Source: Acinetobacter sp. HY1485
Lineage (GTDB): Bacteria > Pseudomonadota > Gammaproteobacteria > Pseudomonadales > Moraxellaceae
Direction of reading: 5' to 3'
DNA length: 64,000 nucleotides
Assembly (NCBI RefSeq): GCF_027568475.1
Contig: NZ_JANKZG010000002.1
Location: 186,001-250,000 of the forward strand
In this document: one piece after another, positions 1-11,900 of the stretch
Layout: each line of letters opens with the position of its first letter
Position numbering within the stretch: position 1 is the first letter of the stretch
Program-made: the position numbers and the translations under genes
Notes under the pieces: generated by a model
Database searches by the model: none
The model's input: only the letters and a program-made list of their open reading frames with translations
Told to the model about the DNA's origin: nothing

Positions 1-180
1 CATAGGTACAGCATGCAATACAATATTATAAATAGTCACCAACTTTACATCGGCATCATTGAGGCTTCTTGTATTACAAATCGTCTTTTCTGTTGAAGTT
101 TTTGCTTGAGTACATGGAAAGCTTGCTGCATGCCCTAAGCTCATTGTACCAAATAATAATAATCCCAATAATTTTTTCAT
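1..180 (-). CDS. LprI-like secreted protein, N-terminal part (cut by window edge)
   Basis: The first 60 codons of a gene that runs off the left edge. The start ATG follows a perfect AGGAGG six bases upstream. Residues 1-19 form a signal peptide ending in GHA-A. The mature part begins SFPCTQAKTSTEKTIC, then has NDADVKLVTIYN; the pattern F-x-C ... EK-x-IC ... L-x-x-x-D is typical of the LprI/DUF1311 domain found in periplasmic lysozyme-inhibitor-like proteins. The two cysteines are those expected to form a disulfide. Function is inferred from this short motif only, and the C-terminal part is not visible. Confidence 0.7.
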   Translation of the reverse strand, partial: MKKLLGLLLFGTMSLGHAASFPCTQAKTSTEKTICNTRSLNDADVKLVTIYNIVLHAVPM

Positions 181-251
181 GCTCAATCCTCCTTGGAGTT
201 CTATTTATTAGCATAGATTTTTTAGACATAAAGTTGCGTTTATTTTTGTAT

Positions 252-279
252 AAAAAAACCTCACCACAAGGTGAGGTTA
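252..279 (-). terminator. intrinsic terminator of ompW
   Basis: Stem AACCTCACC / GGTGAGGTT with a four-base loop, followed on the minus strand by a run of seven T. It begins about 17 bases after the ompW stop codon. Confidence 0.85.
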
Positions 280-295
280 ATTACTCTAAACTCAA

Positions 296-919
296 TTAGA
301 AACGGTATGCAAAACCAGCAGTGTAAACCCATGGATTAATTTTTAATGTGCCAATTTTCTGACCATCTAATTTTAAGTCAGATTCTACGCGTGCATAACG
401 GGTATCAACAAATACAGACCAGTTTTTTGCATCAGCAGGAGCAAATGTAAAACCAACTTGTCCAGCTGCACCGTATGCCGTTTCTGCTTTTAATTTTTTA
501 CCTTCAATTGCACCCGCAGTATGTTCTTGGAAAGGAATCGCAACAGTTAAACCTGCACCAATGTACGGTGTAAACCCTGTAGAGTTTTTAAAGTTATATT
601 TAGCTGTTAATGTTGGTGGCAAATGCTTAAAGTCAGCAATTTTTTGGTTCTGACCATTAACTTTAGCAGTTACATCATGTTTAAACGGAGTAGCTAATAA
701 TAATTCAGCAGATAAACCTGTGTCGTTAAAGAAATATTCGATAGAAGGTGTAAAGCTATATCCATTGTCTACTTTAGCATCAGTGACTGTACCATTTGCC
801 AATGTATTGTGGTTTTCTGTTGGTGCAAGTACGCTACCGCCTACTTTAACTTGCCAGTTACTTGCAAAAGATGCAGAAGATGCAGCTAATAACGCTAATA
901 CCAATGTTTTTTTCAACAT
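296..919 (-). CDS. ompW: OmpW family outer membrane protein
   Basis: A 207-residue eight-stranded outer membrane beta-barrel of the OmpW family, which forms a narrow hydrophobic channel. Residues 1-19 are a signal peptide (MLKKTLVLALLAASSASFA). The mature protein starts NWQVKVGGSVLAP, contains the family motif TLTAKYNF and YIGAGLT, and ends in an aromatic residue (AGFAYRF), the usual barrel-assembly signal. I chose the ATG at 919 because a signal peptide follows directly and AGGGG lies upstream; an in-frame ATG 57 bases further upstream would add an unlikely extension. It is a single-gene unit with its own terminator. Confidence 0.93.
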   Translation of the reverse strand: MLKKTLVLALLAASSASFASNWQVKVGGSVLAPTENHNTLANGTVTDAKVDNGYSFTPSIEYFFNDTGLSAELLLATPFKHDVTAKVNGQNQKIADFKHLPPTLTAKYNFKNSTGFTPYIGAGLTVAIPFQEHTAGAIEGKKLKAETAYGAAGQVGFTFAPADAKNWSVFVDTRYARVESDLKLDGQKIGTLKINPWVYTAGFAYRF

Positions 920-1188
920 TTTGTTTACCCCTGTAATTATTAAGCGAATATTAAAATTTGATTTTAATTTGTGCAAGATTTATTTTTACTTATTTTGTTC
1001 ATAATATTAATAAGATACTGATTATTTTAAATATTTATTTATTAATCCGATTAAATAAATCAAGTTTAATTTTCACCCAATTAATAGTTTTTATTTGATT
1101 AAAATTCCAACTAAAAAGGTTGGTTATATTATTTTAAAAATTAAAGTTTGAGCAAAAAATAAACAAAGAAAAATAATTAGGTAATATT

Positions 1189-1217
1189 TTGTGACCTGTT
1201 CTAGGAGCTTCTATACA
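1189..1217 (+). promoter_or_regulatory. sigma-70 promoter of the ProY-type permease
   Basis: TTGTGA at 1189-1194 and TATACA at 1212-1217 are separated by 17 bases, placing the transcription start near 1224, about 20 bases before the permease ATG. GGAG precedes that ATG at normal spacing. The rest of 920-1243 is very AT-rich and holds nothing else I can recognise apart from the ompW upstream region. Confidence 0.55.
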
Positions 1218-1243
1218 ATATATGCTAAGGATTGGAGTAAATA

Positions 1244-2605
1244 ATGTCACAGACCTCGTCTTTAAAGCGTGGACTCAATACACGCCACATACGATTTTTA
1301 GCCTTGGGCTCAGCAATTGGCACAGGGCTTTTTTATGGTTCAGCTTCTGCAATTAAACTTGCAGGTCCCTCCGTACTTTTAGCATATATGATTGCAGGTT
1401 TAGCCATCTATATTGTGATGCGTGCTTTGGGCGAAATGGCTGTTCATCATCCCGTTTCAGACTCTTTTAGCCATTATGCTTCTGAATATATTACACCTTT
1501 TGCAGGTTTCACAGCAGGTTGGACTTATGTGTTTGAGATGGTCATTGTGGCTATTGCAGACGTCACTGCTTTTGGTATTTATATGGGATTTTGGTTTCCC
1601 AATGTAGCGCGTTGGATCTGGATTTTATCACTCATTTTTTTCTTAGGTGCCATTAACCTCATTCACGTTAAAGTTTATGGTGAACTTGAGTTTTGGCTCT
1701 CTATTATCAAAGTCAGTGCTATTGTTGCCATGATTTTAGGTGGCTTAGGCATTATTTTTTATGGTTTTCATGTACCTCATGCAGAATTTACACCAGGTAT
1801 TGCTAACCTTTGGCAACATGGTGGTTTTATGCCAAATGGTATTGCAGGCTTTATTGCTTGTTTTTCTGTGGTTGTGTTTGCATTTGGTGGTATCGAAATT
1901 ATTGGCATTACCGCAGGCGAAACTGAAGACCCTAAAAAAGCCATTCCAAGCGCCATCAATGCTGTCCCTATCCGTATTATTTTATTTTATGTGCTTACCA
2001 TCTTTGTGTTGATGTCTATTTATCCTTGGAATGAGATTGGTAGTCAGGGTAGCCCATTTGTTCAAATTTTTGAAAGTTTAGGTATTAAATCTGCCGCAGC
2101 TGTATTAAATATTGTCGTTATTACGGCTGCTATTTCTGCAATCAATGGTGATGTTTTTGGTGCAGGACGTATGATGTACGGCATGTCTAAAAAAGGACAA
2201 GCACCTGCTGTTTTTGGTAAAACATCAAAACGTGGTGTGCCATGGATGACAGTAATTGTGATGGCAGGTGTATTGTTAATTGGTGTTGTACTAAATTACT
2301 TAATCCCTGAAAATGTGTTTGAAATCATTGCATCAATTGCAACATTTGCTACAGTTTATGTGTGGCTGATGATTTTACTTTCACATTTAGGTATGCGTAA
2401 AAAACTCAGTAAAGAAGAGATTAAAGCCCTTGATTTTCCAATGATTGGCTTTCCAATTGCCCCAATTTTAGCAACCTTATTTATGGTATTTGTGATTGGT
2501 ATGATTGGCTATTTCCCTGATACACGCCCTGCTTTGTATGTGGGTGCAGTTTGGCTTATTCTCCTTGGAATTGCCTATAAATTTTGGATCAAACCTAAAG
2601 CCTAA
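1244..2605 (+). CDS. proY: amino acid permease, ProY type
   Basis: A 453-residue inner membrane amino acid:proton symporter of the APC superfamily, AAT family. The N-terminus [44 protein letters not shown] is nearly that of enterobacterial ProY, and the later segments [31 protein letters not shown] and [15 protein letters not shown] also match. About twelve hydrophobic segments are visible. ProY is described as a cryptic proline permease in enterics, but related proteins take histidine, so the substrate is not certain. Transcribed alone, with a promoter just upstream and a strong terminator just downstream. Confidence 0.85.
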   Translation: MSQTSSLKRGLNTRHIRFLALGSAIGTGLFYGSASAIKLAGPSVLLAYMIAGLAIYIVMRALGEMAVHHPVSDSFSHYASEYITPFAGFTAGWTYVFEMVIVAIADVTAFGIYMGFWFPNVARWIWILSLIFFLGAINLIHVKVYGELEFWLSIIKVSAIVAMILGGLGIIFYGFHVPHAEFTPGIANLWQHGGFMPNGIAGFIACFSVVVFAFGGIEIIGITAGETEDPKKAIPSAINAVPIRIILFYVLTIFVLMSIYPWNEIGSQGSPFVQIFESLGIKSAAAVLNIVVITAAISAINGDVFGAGRMMYGMSKKGQAPAVFGKTSKRGVPWMTVIVMAGVLLIGVVLNYLIPENVFEIIASIATFATVYVWLMILLSHLGMRKKLSKEEIKALDFPMIGFPIAPILATLFMVFVIGMIGYFPDTRPALYVGAVWLILLGIAYKFWIKPKA

Positions 2606-2610
2606 TCTTT

Positions 2611-2638
2611 AAGCCCCGTTTATACGGGGCTTTTTTAT
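2611..2638 (+). terminator. intrinsic terminator after the ProY-type permease
   Basis: Stem AAGCCCCG / CGGGGCTT with a six-base loop followed by six T, six bases after the stop codon. Confidence 0.92.
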
Positions 2639-2813
2639 AACAATTATTTTGTTGATACTTTTTCTTTACCACTCAACAAAGCTTTAGATGGTATTTATTT
2701 TGAATTAACAATGCATCTTTCTCTATACGTCATTCATTTAATATACGAACCCAAGTATGATCTTATCTATAATTCAGGTTATACTCATCAAAACACAAAA
2801 TAATAGGCAAACA

Positions 2814-3755
2814 ATGTCAGAACAGAATGAGAATAAACTTGTAGTTTATATTGCCCTATTAGGCAACCTTGTGATTGCCATTGCAAAATTTGTTGCCGCT
2901 TTTATTACTTCAAGCTCTGCCATGCTCAGCGAAGCCGTACACTCCGTAGTAGATACAGTAAACGAAATTTTATTACTCTACGGTTTAAAAAAATCAAAAC
3001 AAGCTCCTGATGCTTCACATCCTTTTGGTTATGGTCGTGAGCTTTACTTTTGGGCATTTATTGTGTCATTGCTTGTTTTTTCTTTAGGCTCGTTAGTGTC
3101 TTTATACGAAGGAATTTCGCATATTTTACATCCCGAACCCCTGCAATCTGCCACCATCAATTATATTATTTTAGGCATATCTTTTATTTGTGAAGGTATT
3201 TCTTGGTTTGCTGCGCTCAAAGGCTTTAAAAAATATAAAAAAAATATGGGTTATTTTGAAGCTTTTAGAAAAAGTAAAGATCCGACTACCTTTACCGTTT
3301 TATTTGAAGATAGTGCTGCATTACTCGGTCTTGTTGTAGCATTTTTAGGAGTATACTTTTCACATACGTTAGCACTCCCTATATTAGATGGTATTGCATC
3401 AGTCATTATTGCTGTCATTTTAGCAGTAGCTGCTTTTTTAATGGCACGAGAAACCAAAGGTTTGCTGATGGGAGAAGTTGCCGATCCTGCGCTTAGACAA
3501 AGTATTATCAATATTGCTCAATATGATGAAGCGGTATTATCTGCTAATGGTGTACTTACCCAACAAATGGGCGCACAGCAAGTAATTGCATCGCTCAGTT
3601 TAGAATTTAAAGATGGACTAACCTCAGACGAAATTGAGACAGTTGTTAATCGCATTGAAGCAACAATAAAAAAACAGCATTCTGAGATTATTGCATTGTT
3701 TGTAAAACCGCAAAGCCAAGAAGTATGGCAACAGCGCATGCACTCAAAGTTTTAA
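2814..3755 (+). CDS. cation diffusion facilitator (CDF) family transporter
   Basis: A 313-residue CDF exporter that would move a divalent metal (zinc, iron, cobalt or manganese) out of the cytoplasm in exchange for protons. After the polar start (MSEQNENK) come six hydrophobic segments. TM2 carries SEAVHSVVDTVNE, the family HxxxD metal site; the TM5 equivalent is LDGIASVIIAV, so the second HxxxD is replaced by DGxxS as in the ZnT9-like branch. A soluble C-terminal domain follows from about residue 210. I used the ATG at 2814; an in-frame ATG 57 bases upstream would add an unlikely extension. The last 12 bases overlap the convergent acetyltransferase gene. The metal cannot be told from sequence. 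Confidence 0.85.
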   Translation: MSEQNENKLVVYIALLGNLVIAIAKFVAAFITSSSAMLSEAVHSVVDTVNEILLLYGLKKSKQAPDASHPFGYGRELYFWAFIVSLLVFSLGSLVSLYEGISHILHPEPLQSATINYIILGISFICEGISWFAALKGFKKYKKNMGYFEAFRKSKDPTTFTVLFEDSAALLGLVVAFLGVYFSHTLALPILDGIASVIIAVILAVAAFLMARETKGLLMGEVADPALRQSIINIAQYDEAVLSANGVLTQQMGAQQVIASLSLEFKDGLTSDEIETVVNRIEATIKKQHSEIIALFVKPQSQEVWQQRMHSKF

Positions 3756-4232
3756 CTCAAAAAAGGTTAAATCGAGCCATTGGTTAAATTTAAATCCAAC
3801 TTGTTTAAATGTACCCACCTCTTTAAAGCCAAGTTTTTGATGAAGTTTAACCGATCCTAAATTTTGCGCTTCTATACCTGCCACCATGATATGTTTGTTT
3901 AACTTTTTGGCTTCTAATATTAAAGCTTCCAAAAGCTTTAATCCTAAGCCTTTTTTATGATGCTGTGGATGCACATAAACTGAGTGTTCAACCGTAAATT
4001 TATAGCCATCGAAATCACGCCAATTACCAAACGTAGCATAACCCATTACCTGTTCATCATCACAAATCACTAAAACAGGATAACCAAGCTGTTGCTTTGC
4101 CAATAGCCATTGTTCACGGTTTTTGACAGTTACTTCTTCGTCATTCCAGATAGCAGTCGTATGTACCACCGCATGGTTATAAATTTCTGTGATTGTTGGA
4201 ATATCTTGTAGAGTCGCTTGGCGGATTTGCAT
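3744..4232 (-). CDS. GNAT N-acetyltransferase, phosphinothricin/methionine-derivative type
   Basis: A 162-residue single-domain GNAT acetyltransferase. The start IRQATLQDIPTITEIYNHAV and the middle VEHSVYVHPQHHKKGLGLKLLEALI (acetyl-CoA pyrophosphate loop Q/H-x-x-G-x-G) followed by NLGSVKLHQKLGFKEVGTFKQVGFKFNQWLDLTFFEL are typical of the Pat/Bar/MddA group, which acetylates phosphinothricin, methionine sulfoximine or methionine sulfone. The natural substrate is unknown. It converges on the CDF gene with a 12-base overlap, and no terminator is visible between them. Confidence 0.8.
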   Translation of the reverse strand: MQIRQATLQDIPTITEIYNHAVVHTTAIWNDEEVTVKNREQWLLAKQQLGYPVLVICDDEQVMGYATFGNWRDFDGYKFTVEHSVYVHPQHHKKGLGLKLLEALILEAKKLNKHIMVAGIEAQNLGSVKLHQKLGFKEVGTFKQVGFKFNQWLDLTFFELKL

Positions 4233-4302
4233 ATTTAATACCCATTAAATAAATAAAACAATAAGCTAAGTTATAACACTATATCTTTAAAGGAGTTGGA
4301 AT

Positions 4303-4614
4303 ATGGATATTATTAGAAGTAAAAATTTTACAGGGAAAAAAGCGTGGGATGGGTTAGATATTGCCACAATTGAAGGAGCTAGTGTACGTTTACATTGGAC
4401 GGATCAACCTTATATTTGGCATATCAATGATGGTTCGGAAGTTTTTGTCGTTATTGATGGTTGTGTAAAAATGTATTACAAAGAAAATAACGCGGTTAAA
4501 AATACAATACTGTATGAGGGTGATATATTTTATGCCAATACTGGTATAGAACATGTGGCTCACCCCAAAGGAGTTGCTAGAATCTTAGTTATTGAAAAAG
4601 CAGACTCTATATAA
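4303..4614 (+). CDS. small cupin-domain protein
   Basis: A 103-residue single cupin barrel. WHINDGSEVFVVIDGCVKMYY corresponds to cupin motif 1 (with a single His and a Glu) and YEGDIFYANTGIEHVAHPKG to motif 2, giving possible metal ligands H, E and H. A strong ribosome site (AAAGGAG) lies seven bases before ATG. The pathway is unknown; neighbouring genes give no clue. It shares a bidirectional terminator with rpoC. Confidence 0.75.
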   Translation: MDIIRSKNFTGKKAWDGLDIATIEGASVRLHWTDQPYIWHINDGSEVFVVIDGCVKMYYKENNAVKNTILYEGDIFYANTGIEHVAHPKGVARILVIEKADSI

Positions 4615-4643
4615 AAAAAGGCACCCGAAGGTGCCTTTTTTCT
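4613..4643. terminator. bidirectional terminator between cupin gene and rpoC
   Basis: Stem AAGGCACC / GGTGCCTT with a CGAA-type tetraloop, flanked by seven A on one side and seven T on the other, so it can end transcription from both the cupin gene (plus) and rpoC (minus). Confidence 0.9.
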
Positions 4644-4654
4644 AAACATTAAAC

Positions 4655-7600
4655 TTAAAGTTCTTCGTTTAATGCTTGGCTGAATGCTTGATCAACATCA
4701 CTAAAGTCATTCGCTAGTTCAAATTCAGCAGCTTCTGCTTCTTGACGACGACGCTCTAAATGATGCGCTAAACCAGTACCTGCAGGAATCAGACGACCAA
4801 CAACTACGTTTTCTTTAAGACCACGTAAATCATCTTCTTTACCTGTTACAGCAGCTTCAGTTAACACACGCGTTGTTTCTTGGAAAGACGCCGCAGAGAT
4901 AAATGAGTCTGTAGAAAGCGATGCTTTCGTAATACCCATTAATTGACGATCAAATTTCGCAGGGAATTTGTTTTGCGCCAATACTGCTTGGTTTTCTTGA
5001 ACAACACGGATGTAGTCGATTTGCTCACCTTTGATGAAGCTTGTATCACCACCATCCAACACATCAACTTTACGAAGCATTTGACGTACGATTACTTCAA
5101 TATGCTTATCGTTGATTTTTACACCTTGGAGACGGTAAACGTCTTGTACTTCATTTACGATGTAGTTAGTTAATGCAACTTCACCTTTTAAGCGCAAGAT
5201 GTCATGTGGGTTTTGAGGACCATCAGAAACGACCTCACCACGGTTTACATGCTCGCCCTCAAACACGTTGATTTGACGCCATTTTGGAATCAATTCTTCG
5301 TAAATTTCAGAACCATCATCTGGTGTAATCACTAAACGGTTTTTACCTTTAGTCTCTTTACCAAAGCTCACAACACCTGAAATTTCTGCAAGGATTGCGT
5401 GTTCTTTTGGCTTACGTGCTTCGAACAAATCGGCAACACGTGGTAGACCACCGGTAATATCACGCGTACGTGACGTTTCTTGTGGTACACGACCAATTAC
5501 ATCACCCACACCAATTGTTTCGCCATCACGAACAGTCACAATTGTGTTTTGTGGTAAGAAGTAGAATTGCTCTTCGCCTTCTGGTGTATCTAATACAATC
5601 GCAGGACGCATATCTTTACCAGATGCCGGACGAGCCGTTACAGGTAAGATTTCAACCGTTGTCATACCAGTTGCATCATCTGTTTTAGATGTTGCTGTTG
5701 CACCGTCCACAATTTGTGAGAAACGTGCTTTACCAGATACTTCTGTAACAAGTGGATGTGTATGCGGATCCCAAGTGGCAACAATACCGCCAGCCTCTAC
5801 AGCTTCACCATCTTTAAGTAAGATGCTTGCACCATATGGAAGTTTATAACGCTCGCGCTCACGACCTAGCTCATCTGCAATACCGACTTCACCTGAACGT
5901 GAAACTGATACCAAGTGACCTTTGTTGTGCTGTACTGTTTTCACGTTGTGGAAACGTACTGTACCTTTGTTACGTACTTGTACACTGTTTGCAGCAGATG
6001 TACGGCTTGCAGCACCACCTACGTGGAATGTACGCATCGTTAACTGTGTACCTGGCTCACCAATTGATTGAGCAGCCATTACACCCACAGATTCACCTGG
6101 ATTTACCAAGTGACCACGTGCAAGGTCACGACCATAACACTTCGCACAAACACCAAATGCAGATTCACAGTTTACAACTGAACGAACCTTCACTTCATCC
6201 ACACCAGCTTCTTCTAGATACGCTGCAATCTTCTCGTCGATTAAAGTGCCTTTTGCAAGAACGACTTCATCGTCTGCTGCACGTTTCACGTCTTCAGCCG
6301 TTACACGACCCAATACGCGATCACGTAATGCTTCGATTACATCGCCACCTTGAATGAGAGGTGTCATTACAAGACCGCCTGTAGTACCACAGTCTGGTTC
6401 TGTAATTACTAAATCTTGTGCAACGTCTACTAAACGACGTGTCAAGTAACCCGAGTTCGCTGTCTTCAATGCTGTATCGGCAAGACCTTTACGTGCACCG
6501 TGTGTTGAAATAAAGTACTGAAGTACTGTTAGACCTTCACGGAAGTTCGCTTTAATTGGCGTTTCAATAATCGAGCCATCTGGTTTTGCCATCAAGCCAC
6601 GCATACCTGCAAGCTGACGAATCTGTGCAGCACTACCACGCGCACCAGAGTCAGACATCATGTAGATACTGTTGAACGATTTCTGCTTTTCAACTTCACC
6701 TTGTTTATTTACCACATCGGTAAATGACAAGTTATCCATCATCGCTTTAGCAACTTGGTCGTTTGTACGCGCCCAAATATCGACAACTTTGTTATAACGC
6801 TCACCAGCTGTGACAAAGCCTTGCTCAAACTGATCTTCAATTTCACGAACTTCAGCTTCAGCTTTATCAATAATGCTTTGTTTTGCAGGTGGAATGACCA
6901 TGTCTTCCATACCAACAGACACACCTGAGCGTGTTGCTTGACGGAAACCAAGGTACATTAATTGATCTGCAAAAATAACAGAGTCTTTTAAACCAAGCTT
7001 ACGGTAGCAAGTGTTAATTAACTTAGAGATGTTCTTTTTAGTCATCTCAATGTTAACCATCTCAAAGCTTAAACCTTGAGGTACAACTTCCCAAAGTAGG
7101 CAACGACCTGGCGTTGTATCAACGATAATTGTTTGCTGTTCACGCTCACCATTTTCGTTAATAACCGTTTGATGTACACGTACTTTTACGCGTGCATGCA
7201 TTGCCACTTGACCTGTTGCTAACGCACGGTTTACTTCGTGAGTATCAGCAAACATCATGCCTTCGCCTTTTGCATTTACCGCATCACGCGTGATGTAATA
7301 AAGACCTAAGACAACGTCCTGAGAAGGAACGATAATCGGCTCACCATTTGCAGGTGATAAGATGTTGTTCGTCGACATCATTAATGCACGTGCTTCTAGC
7401 TGTGCTTCTAATGTCAATGGAACGTGTACCGCCATTTGGTCACCATCGAAGTCGGCGTTAAACGCAGCACATACGAGTGGGTGTAAACGGATTGCTTTAC
7501 CTTCAATTAGCGTCGGTTCAAATGCTTGTAAACCTAAACGGTGAAGTGTTGGCGCACGGTTCAACATTACAGGATGTTGACGAATTACGTTTGCAAGTAC

Positions 7601-8845
7601 GTCCCAAACCTCTGGTGTTTCACGTTCAACCATTTTCTTCGCAGCTTTAATGGTTGTTGCTTGACCTGATGCTTGTAGTTTCGCAAAAATAAATGGTTTG
7701 AATAATTCAAGTGCCATTTTCTTTGGAAGACCACATTGGTGAAGACGTAAAGTAGGACCTACTGTAATTACAGAACGACCTGAATAGTCAACACGCTTAC
7801 CAAGTAAGTTTTGACGGAAACGACCTTGCTTACCTTTGATCATATCTGCCAAAGACTTAAGCGGACGTTTGTTAGAACCTGTAATTGCACGACCACGACG
7901 ACCGTTATCAAGCAATGCATCAACAGATTCTTGTAACATACGTTTTTCGTTACGTACGATAATATCTGGTGCTGCAAGGTCTAAAAGACGCTTCAAACGG
8001 TTGTTACGGTTAATCACACGACGATACAAATCGTTTAAGTCAGATGTCGCGAAACGACCACCTTCAAGTGGTACAAGCGGACGTAAATCTGGTGGAAGTA
8101 CAGGAAGTACGTTCATCACCATCCATTCTGGCTTGTTGTTTGAATCGTTAAAAGCTTCCATTAACTTCAAACGTTTAGATGCTTTTTTAAGCTTCGTTTC
8201 TGAAGTTGTTTGTGGAATTTCTTCACGTAAACGTGCAATTTCCGCTTCAAGATCGATATCTTTTAATAAATCTTGTACTGCTTCTGCACCCATTTTTGCA
8301 GAGAATTCATCACCGTGCTCTTCAAGTGCGGTAAAGTATTCTTCATCGTTAAGAAGTTGGTACTTCTCAAGCGGTGTCATGCCTGGGTCTGTTACCACGT
8401 AAGATTCAAAATACAATACACGCTCGATATCACGTAATGTCATATCAAGAAGTAAACCAATACGGCTTGGTAATGATTTTAAAAACCAAATATGTGCAAC
8501 AGGAGATGCAAGGTCGATATGACCCATACGGTCACGACGAACTTTTGCAGTTGTTACTTCAACGCCACATTTTTCACAAATGACGCCTTTATACTTCATA
8601 CGCTTGTATTTACCACACAAGCATTCGTAATCTTTTACTGGACCAAAGATTTTGGCACAGAATAAACCATCACGTTCTGGTTTGAACGTACGATAGTTAA
8701 TTGTCTCAGGCTTTTTAACTTCACCATGAGACCATGACTTAATCATTTCTGGTGACGCAAGACCAATACGGATACGATCAAACTCTAATGGAGCATGACC
8801 TTCAGAGTCCGTTTTTTTGCGCATGATATCGAGCAAGTCTTTCAA
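4655..8845 (-). CDS. rpoC: DNA-directed RNA polymerase subunit beta-prime
   Basis: Beta-prime subunit of RNA polymerase, 1396 residues, the usual Acinetobacter length. Visible hallmarks are the N-terminal zinc ribbon [19 protein letters not shown] (near residue 70), the active-site loop NADFDGD that binds the catalytic magnesium, the trigger-loop region around [11 protein letters not shown], and the second zinc-binding Cys group [20 protein letters not shown] place the start at a TTG (8845) because a GGAG box lies upstream of it at normal spacing and the protein then begins (M)[11 protein letters not shown], as in relatives; an ATG 27 bases further upstream lacks support. It lies 84 bases after rpoB in the same transcript and ends at a bidirectional terminator. 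Confidence 0.97.
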   Translation of the reverse strand: MKDLLDIMRKKTDSEGHAPLEFDRIRIGLASPEMIKSWSHGEVKKPETINYRTFKPERDGLFCAKIFGPVKDYECLCGKYKRMKYKGVICEKCGVEVTTAKVRRDRMGHIDLASPVAHIWFLKSLPSRIGLLLDMTLRDIERVLYFESYVVTDPGMTPLEKYQLLNDEEYFTALEEHGDEFSAKMGAEAVQDLLKDIDLEAEIARLREEIPQTTSETKLKKASKRLKLMEAFNDSNNKPEWMVMNVLPVLPPDLRPLVPLEGGRFATSDLNDLYRRVINRNNRLKRLLDLAAPDIIVRNEKRMLQESVDALLDNGRRGRAITGSNKRPLKSLADMIKGKQGRFRQNLLGKRVDYSGRSVITVGPTLRLHQCGLPKKMALELFKPFIFAKLQASGQATTIKAAKKMVERETPEVWDVLANVIRQHPVMLNRAPTLHRLGLQAFEPTLIEGKAIRLHPLVCAAFNADFDGDQMAVHVPLTLEAQLEARALMMSTNNILSPANGEPIIVPSQDVVLGLYYITRDAVNAKGEGMMFADTHEVNRALATGQVAMHARVKVRVHQTVINENGEREQQTIIVDTTPGRCLLWEVVPQGLSFEMVNIEMTKKNISKLINTCYRKLGLKDSVIFADQLMYLGFRQATRSGVSVGMEDMVIPPAKQSIIDKAEAEVREIEDQFEQGFVTAGERYNKVVDIWARTNDQVAKAMMDNLSFTDVVNKQGEVEKQKSFNSIYMMSDSGARGSAAQIRQLAGMRGLMAKPDGSIIETPIKANFREGLTVLQYFISTHGARKGLADTALKTANSGYLTRRLVDVAQDLVITEPDCGTTGGLVMTPLIQGGDVIEALRDRVLGRVTAEDVKRAADDEVVLAKGTLIDEKIAAYLEEAGVDEVKVRSVVNCESAFGVCAKCYGRDLARGHLVNPGESVGVMAAQSIGEPGTQLTMRTFHVGGAASRTSAANSVQVRNKGTVRFHNVKTVQHNKGHLVSVSRSGEVGIADELGRERERYKLPYGASILLKDGEAVEAGGIVATWDPHTHPLVTEVSGKARFSQIVDGATATSKTDDATGMTTVEILPVTARPASGKDMRPAIVLDTPEGEEQFYFLPQNTIVTVRDGETIGVGDVIGRVPQETSRTRDITGGLPRVADLFEARKPKEHAILAEISGVVSFGKETKGKNRLVITPDDGSEIYEELIPKWRQINVFEGEHVNRGEVVSDGPQNPHDILRLKGEVALTNYIVNEVQDVYRLQGVKINDKHIEVIVRQMLRKVDVLDGGDTSFIKGEQIDYIRVVQENQAVLAQNKFPAKFDRQLMGITKASLSTDSFISAASFQETTRVLTEAAVTGKEDDLRGLKENVVVGRLIPAGTGLAHHLERRRQEAEAAEFELANDFSDVDQAFSQALNEEL

Positions 8846-8929
8846 TTCTTTTCTCCGTGAGCCGAGGAGCATTACTCACTCGGCAGGGTCACAAATATTG
8901 TTTTGTCTGAAAATTAGCGAGCTGAACGC

Positions 8930-11900
8930 TTAGTCACCATTTTTCAGTTCAATGTTGATACCTAAAGAACGGATCTCTTTGGTCAATACGTTGAACGATT
9001 CAGGCATACCCGGATCCATGTAGTGATTGTTATCTACAATGTTCTTATAGATACGCGTACGACCTTCTACATCATCCGATTTAACGGTTAGCATTTCTTG
9101 AAGCGTATATGCTGCACCGTATGCCTCTAACGCCCAAACTTCCATCTCACCAAAACGCTGACCACCAAACTGTGCTTTACCACCAAGCGGTTGTTGCGTT
9201 ACTAATGAGTAAGAACCTGTAGAACGTGCATGCATTTTGTCATCAACCAAGTGGTTAAGTTTAAGCATGTACATGTAACCTACTGTTACAGGGCGATCGA
9301 ATTGTTCACCTGTACGTCCGTCAAACAATGTTTGCTGACCAGTACGTGGCACTTGAGATAATTCTAACAATTCTTTGATTTGCTCTTCTTCAGCACCATC
9401 AAATACAGGTGTTGCAAGCGGTACACCTTTTTTCAGGTTACCTGCAAGTACAAGAACTTCATCATCAGTTAAACTGTTGAGATCTTCTTGCTCACCACCT
9501 ACTTTGTTGTAGATCTTATCTAAGAATTCGCGCAATTCTGCAATTGTACGTTGCTGTTGGAGCATCTTATCAATTTGCTCACCCAAGCCTTTTGCCGCTA
9601 AACCTAAATGGGTTTCTAGAATCTGCCCCACGTTCATACGTGAAGGTACACCTAGCGGGTTAAGCACAACATCAACAGGTACACCGTTTGCATCATGTGG
9701 CATGTCTTCTACTGGCAAGATGTTAGATACAACACCTTTGTTACCATGACGACCCGCCATCTTATCACCCGGTTGGATGCGACGTTTTACAGCCAAGTAA
9801 ACTTTAACAACTTTAAGAACACCTGTTGTTAATTCGTCACCTGTTGCAAGTTTGCGTTTCTTCTCAGCAAATTTCTCATCAATCTCTAAGCCTTTCTCTT
9901 TCAAGTACACTTGAATTTGAGTTAAACGCTCAGCGATTGCTTCGTCTACTGGTTGAATTTCTAAAAGATCAACCATCTCTAAACGAGACAATACATCTTC
10001 AGTTAGCTTGTCACCACGTTTTGTTGTACCACCACCATTTGATGGTTGGTCTTTCAATAAACGTAAGATACGCTCGCGTGCAGCTTCTTCGAAGATTTTG
10101 TATTCTTCTTTTAAGTCTTTACGGTAAGCATCAAGCTGTGCTTTTTCAATTGCAAGCGCACGCTCATCTTTTTCTAAACCATCACGTGTAAAGACTTGAA
10201 CGTCAATTACAGTACCTTTAGTACCCGATGGCACGCGTAAAGATGAATCTTTTACGTCTGCTGCTTTTTCACCAAAGATTGCACGAAGTAGCTTTTCTTC
10301 AGGTGTTAATTGCGTTTCACCTTTTGGCGTTACTTTACCAACAAGGATATCGCCTGCTGTTACTTCTGCACCGATGTAAACAATACCTGCTTCATCAAGT
10401 TTAGAAAGTGCAGCTTCGCCCACGTTTGGAATATCGGCTGTAATTTCTTCAGCACCCAATTTCGTATCACGTGCCACACAAGATAATTCTTGAATGTGGA
10501 TTGACGTTAAGCGGTCTTCTTGTAGAACTCGTTCAGATAAAAGAATCGAATCCTCATAGTTGTAACCATTCCACGTCATGAACGCAACGCGCATGTTTTG
10601 ACCAAGTGCAAGCTCACCGCCATCTGTTGATGGACCATCAGCAAGAACATCACCAGCACCAACTTTATCACCCATGTTTACCAATACTTTTTGGTTAATA
10701 CATGTGTTTTGGTTAGAACGTGTGTACTTAATGAGGTTGTAGATATCTACACCAGCTTCACCCGCAACCATTTCTTCTTCGTTTACACGAATTACAACAC
10801 GTGAAGCATCAACGTACTCAATCACACCACCACGATTTGCAATTACACAAACACCAGAGTCGCGTGCTACGTTTGCTTCCATGCCTGTACCTACTAACGG
10901 TTTGTCCGCAAGTAATGTTGGTACAGCCTGACGTTGCATGTTTGAACCCATCAATGCACGGTTGGCATCATCGTGTTCAAGGAATGGAATAAGTGATGCT
11001 GCAACAGATACAACCTGTTGAGCTGATACATCCATGTGCGTTACACGCTCAGGAGGCATACGTACTGTTTCACCTTGATGACGTACAGTAACCATTTCAT
11101 CAAGTAAATTACCGCCAGCATCTACTGCTGCATCGGCTTGTGCAATAACAGTACCCACTTCTTCAATAGCAGATAGGTATTCTGTTTCTTCAGTTACACG
11201 ACCTTCAACAACTTTACGGTATGGCGTTTCTAAGAAACCAAAGTGGTTTGCTTTTGCATATACAGATAAAGAGTTGATCAGACCAATGTTTGGACCTTCA
11301 GGTGTTTCAATCGGGCAAACACGACCATAGTGTGTATGGTGTACGTCACGTACCTCAAAGCCTGCACGTTCACGGGTTAAACCACCTGGACCAAGAGCCG
11401 ATACACGACGCTTATGCGTAATCTCAGACAATGGGTTATTTTGATCCATGAACTGAGATAATTGGCTTGAACCAAAGAATTCTTTGATTGCAGCAGCAAC
11501 AGGTTTTGCGTTGATTAAATCTTGCGGAGATAGGTTATCTGTCTCAGCTTGGCTTAAACGCTCTTTAACTGCACGCTCTACACGCACTAAACCTACACGG
11601 AATTGGTTTTCTGTCATTTCACCAACAGAACGTACACGACGGTTACCTAAATGGTCAATATCGTCTACTTCACCTTTACCATTACGGATTTCAACTAACG
11701 TGCGCATTACATCAATAATGTCATCGTTAGATAAAATACCTTCAATTGCACGTGATTTTTGATCTGTACCAACTTCGTATGGACGTCCTAAACGACGGTT
11801 AAACTTCATACGACCAACAGGCGATAGATCATAACGCTCTGAAGCAAAGAACAGATTTGAGAATAAGTTTTCAGCTGCTTCTTTTGTTGGTGGCTCGCCC

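Noticed and set aside
69..299. A 76-residue frame on the plus strand at the left edge
   Set aside because: It is antisense to the LprI-like gene, which has a perfect ribosome site, signal peptide and family motif.
5827..6357. Long open frames antisense to rpoC and rpoB
   Set aside because: They are codon-bias shadows; their composition is rich in His, Leu and Gln and none has a ribosome site.
11400..11500. Possible rifampicin-resistance change in rpoB
   Set aside because: The resistance-determining region reads as wild type at the usual positions (Ser, Gln, Asp, His, Arg and Leu residues all present).
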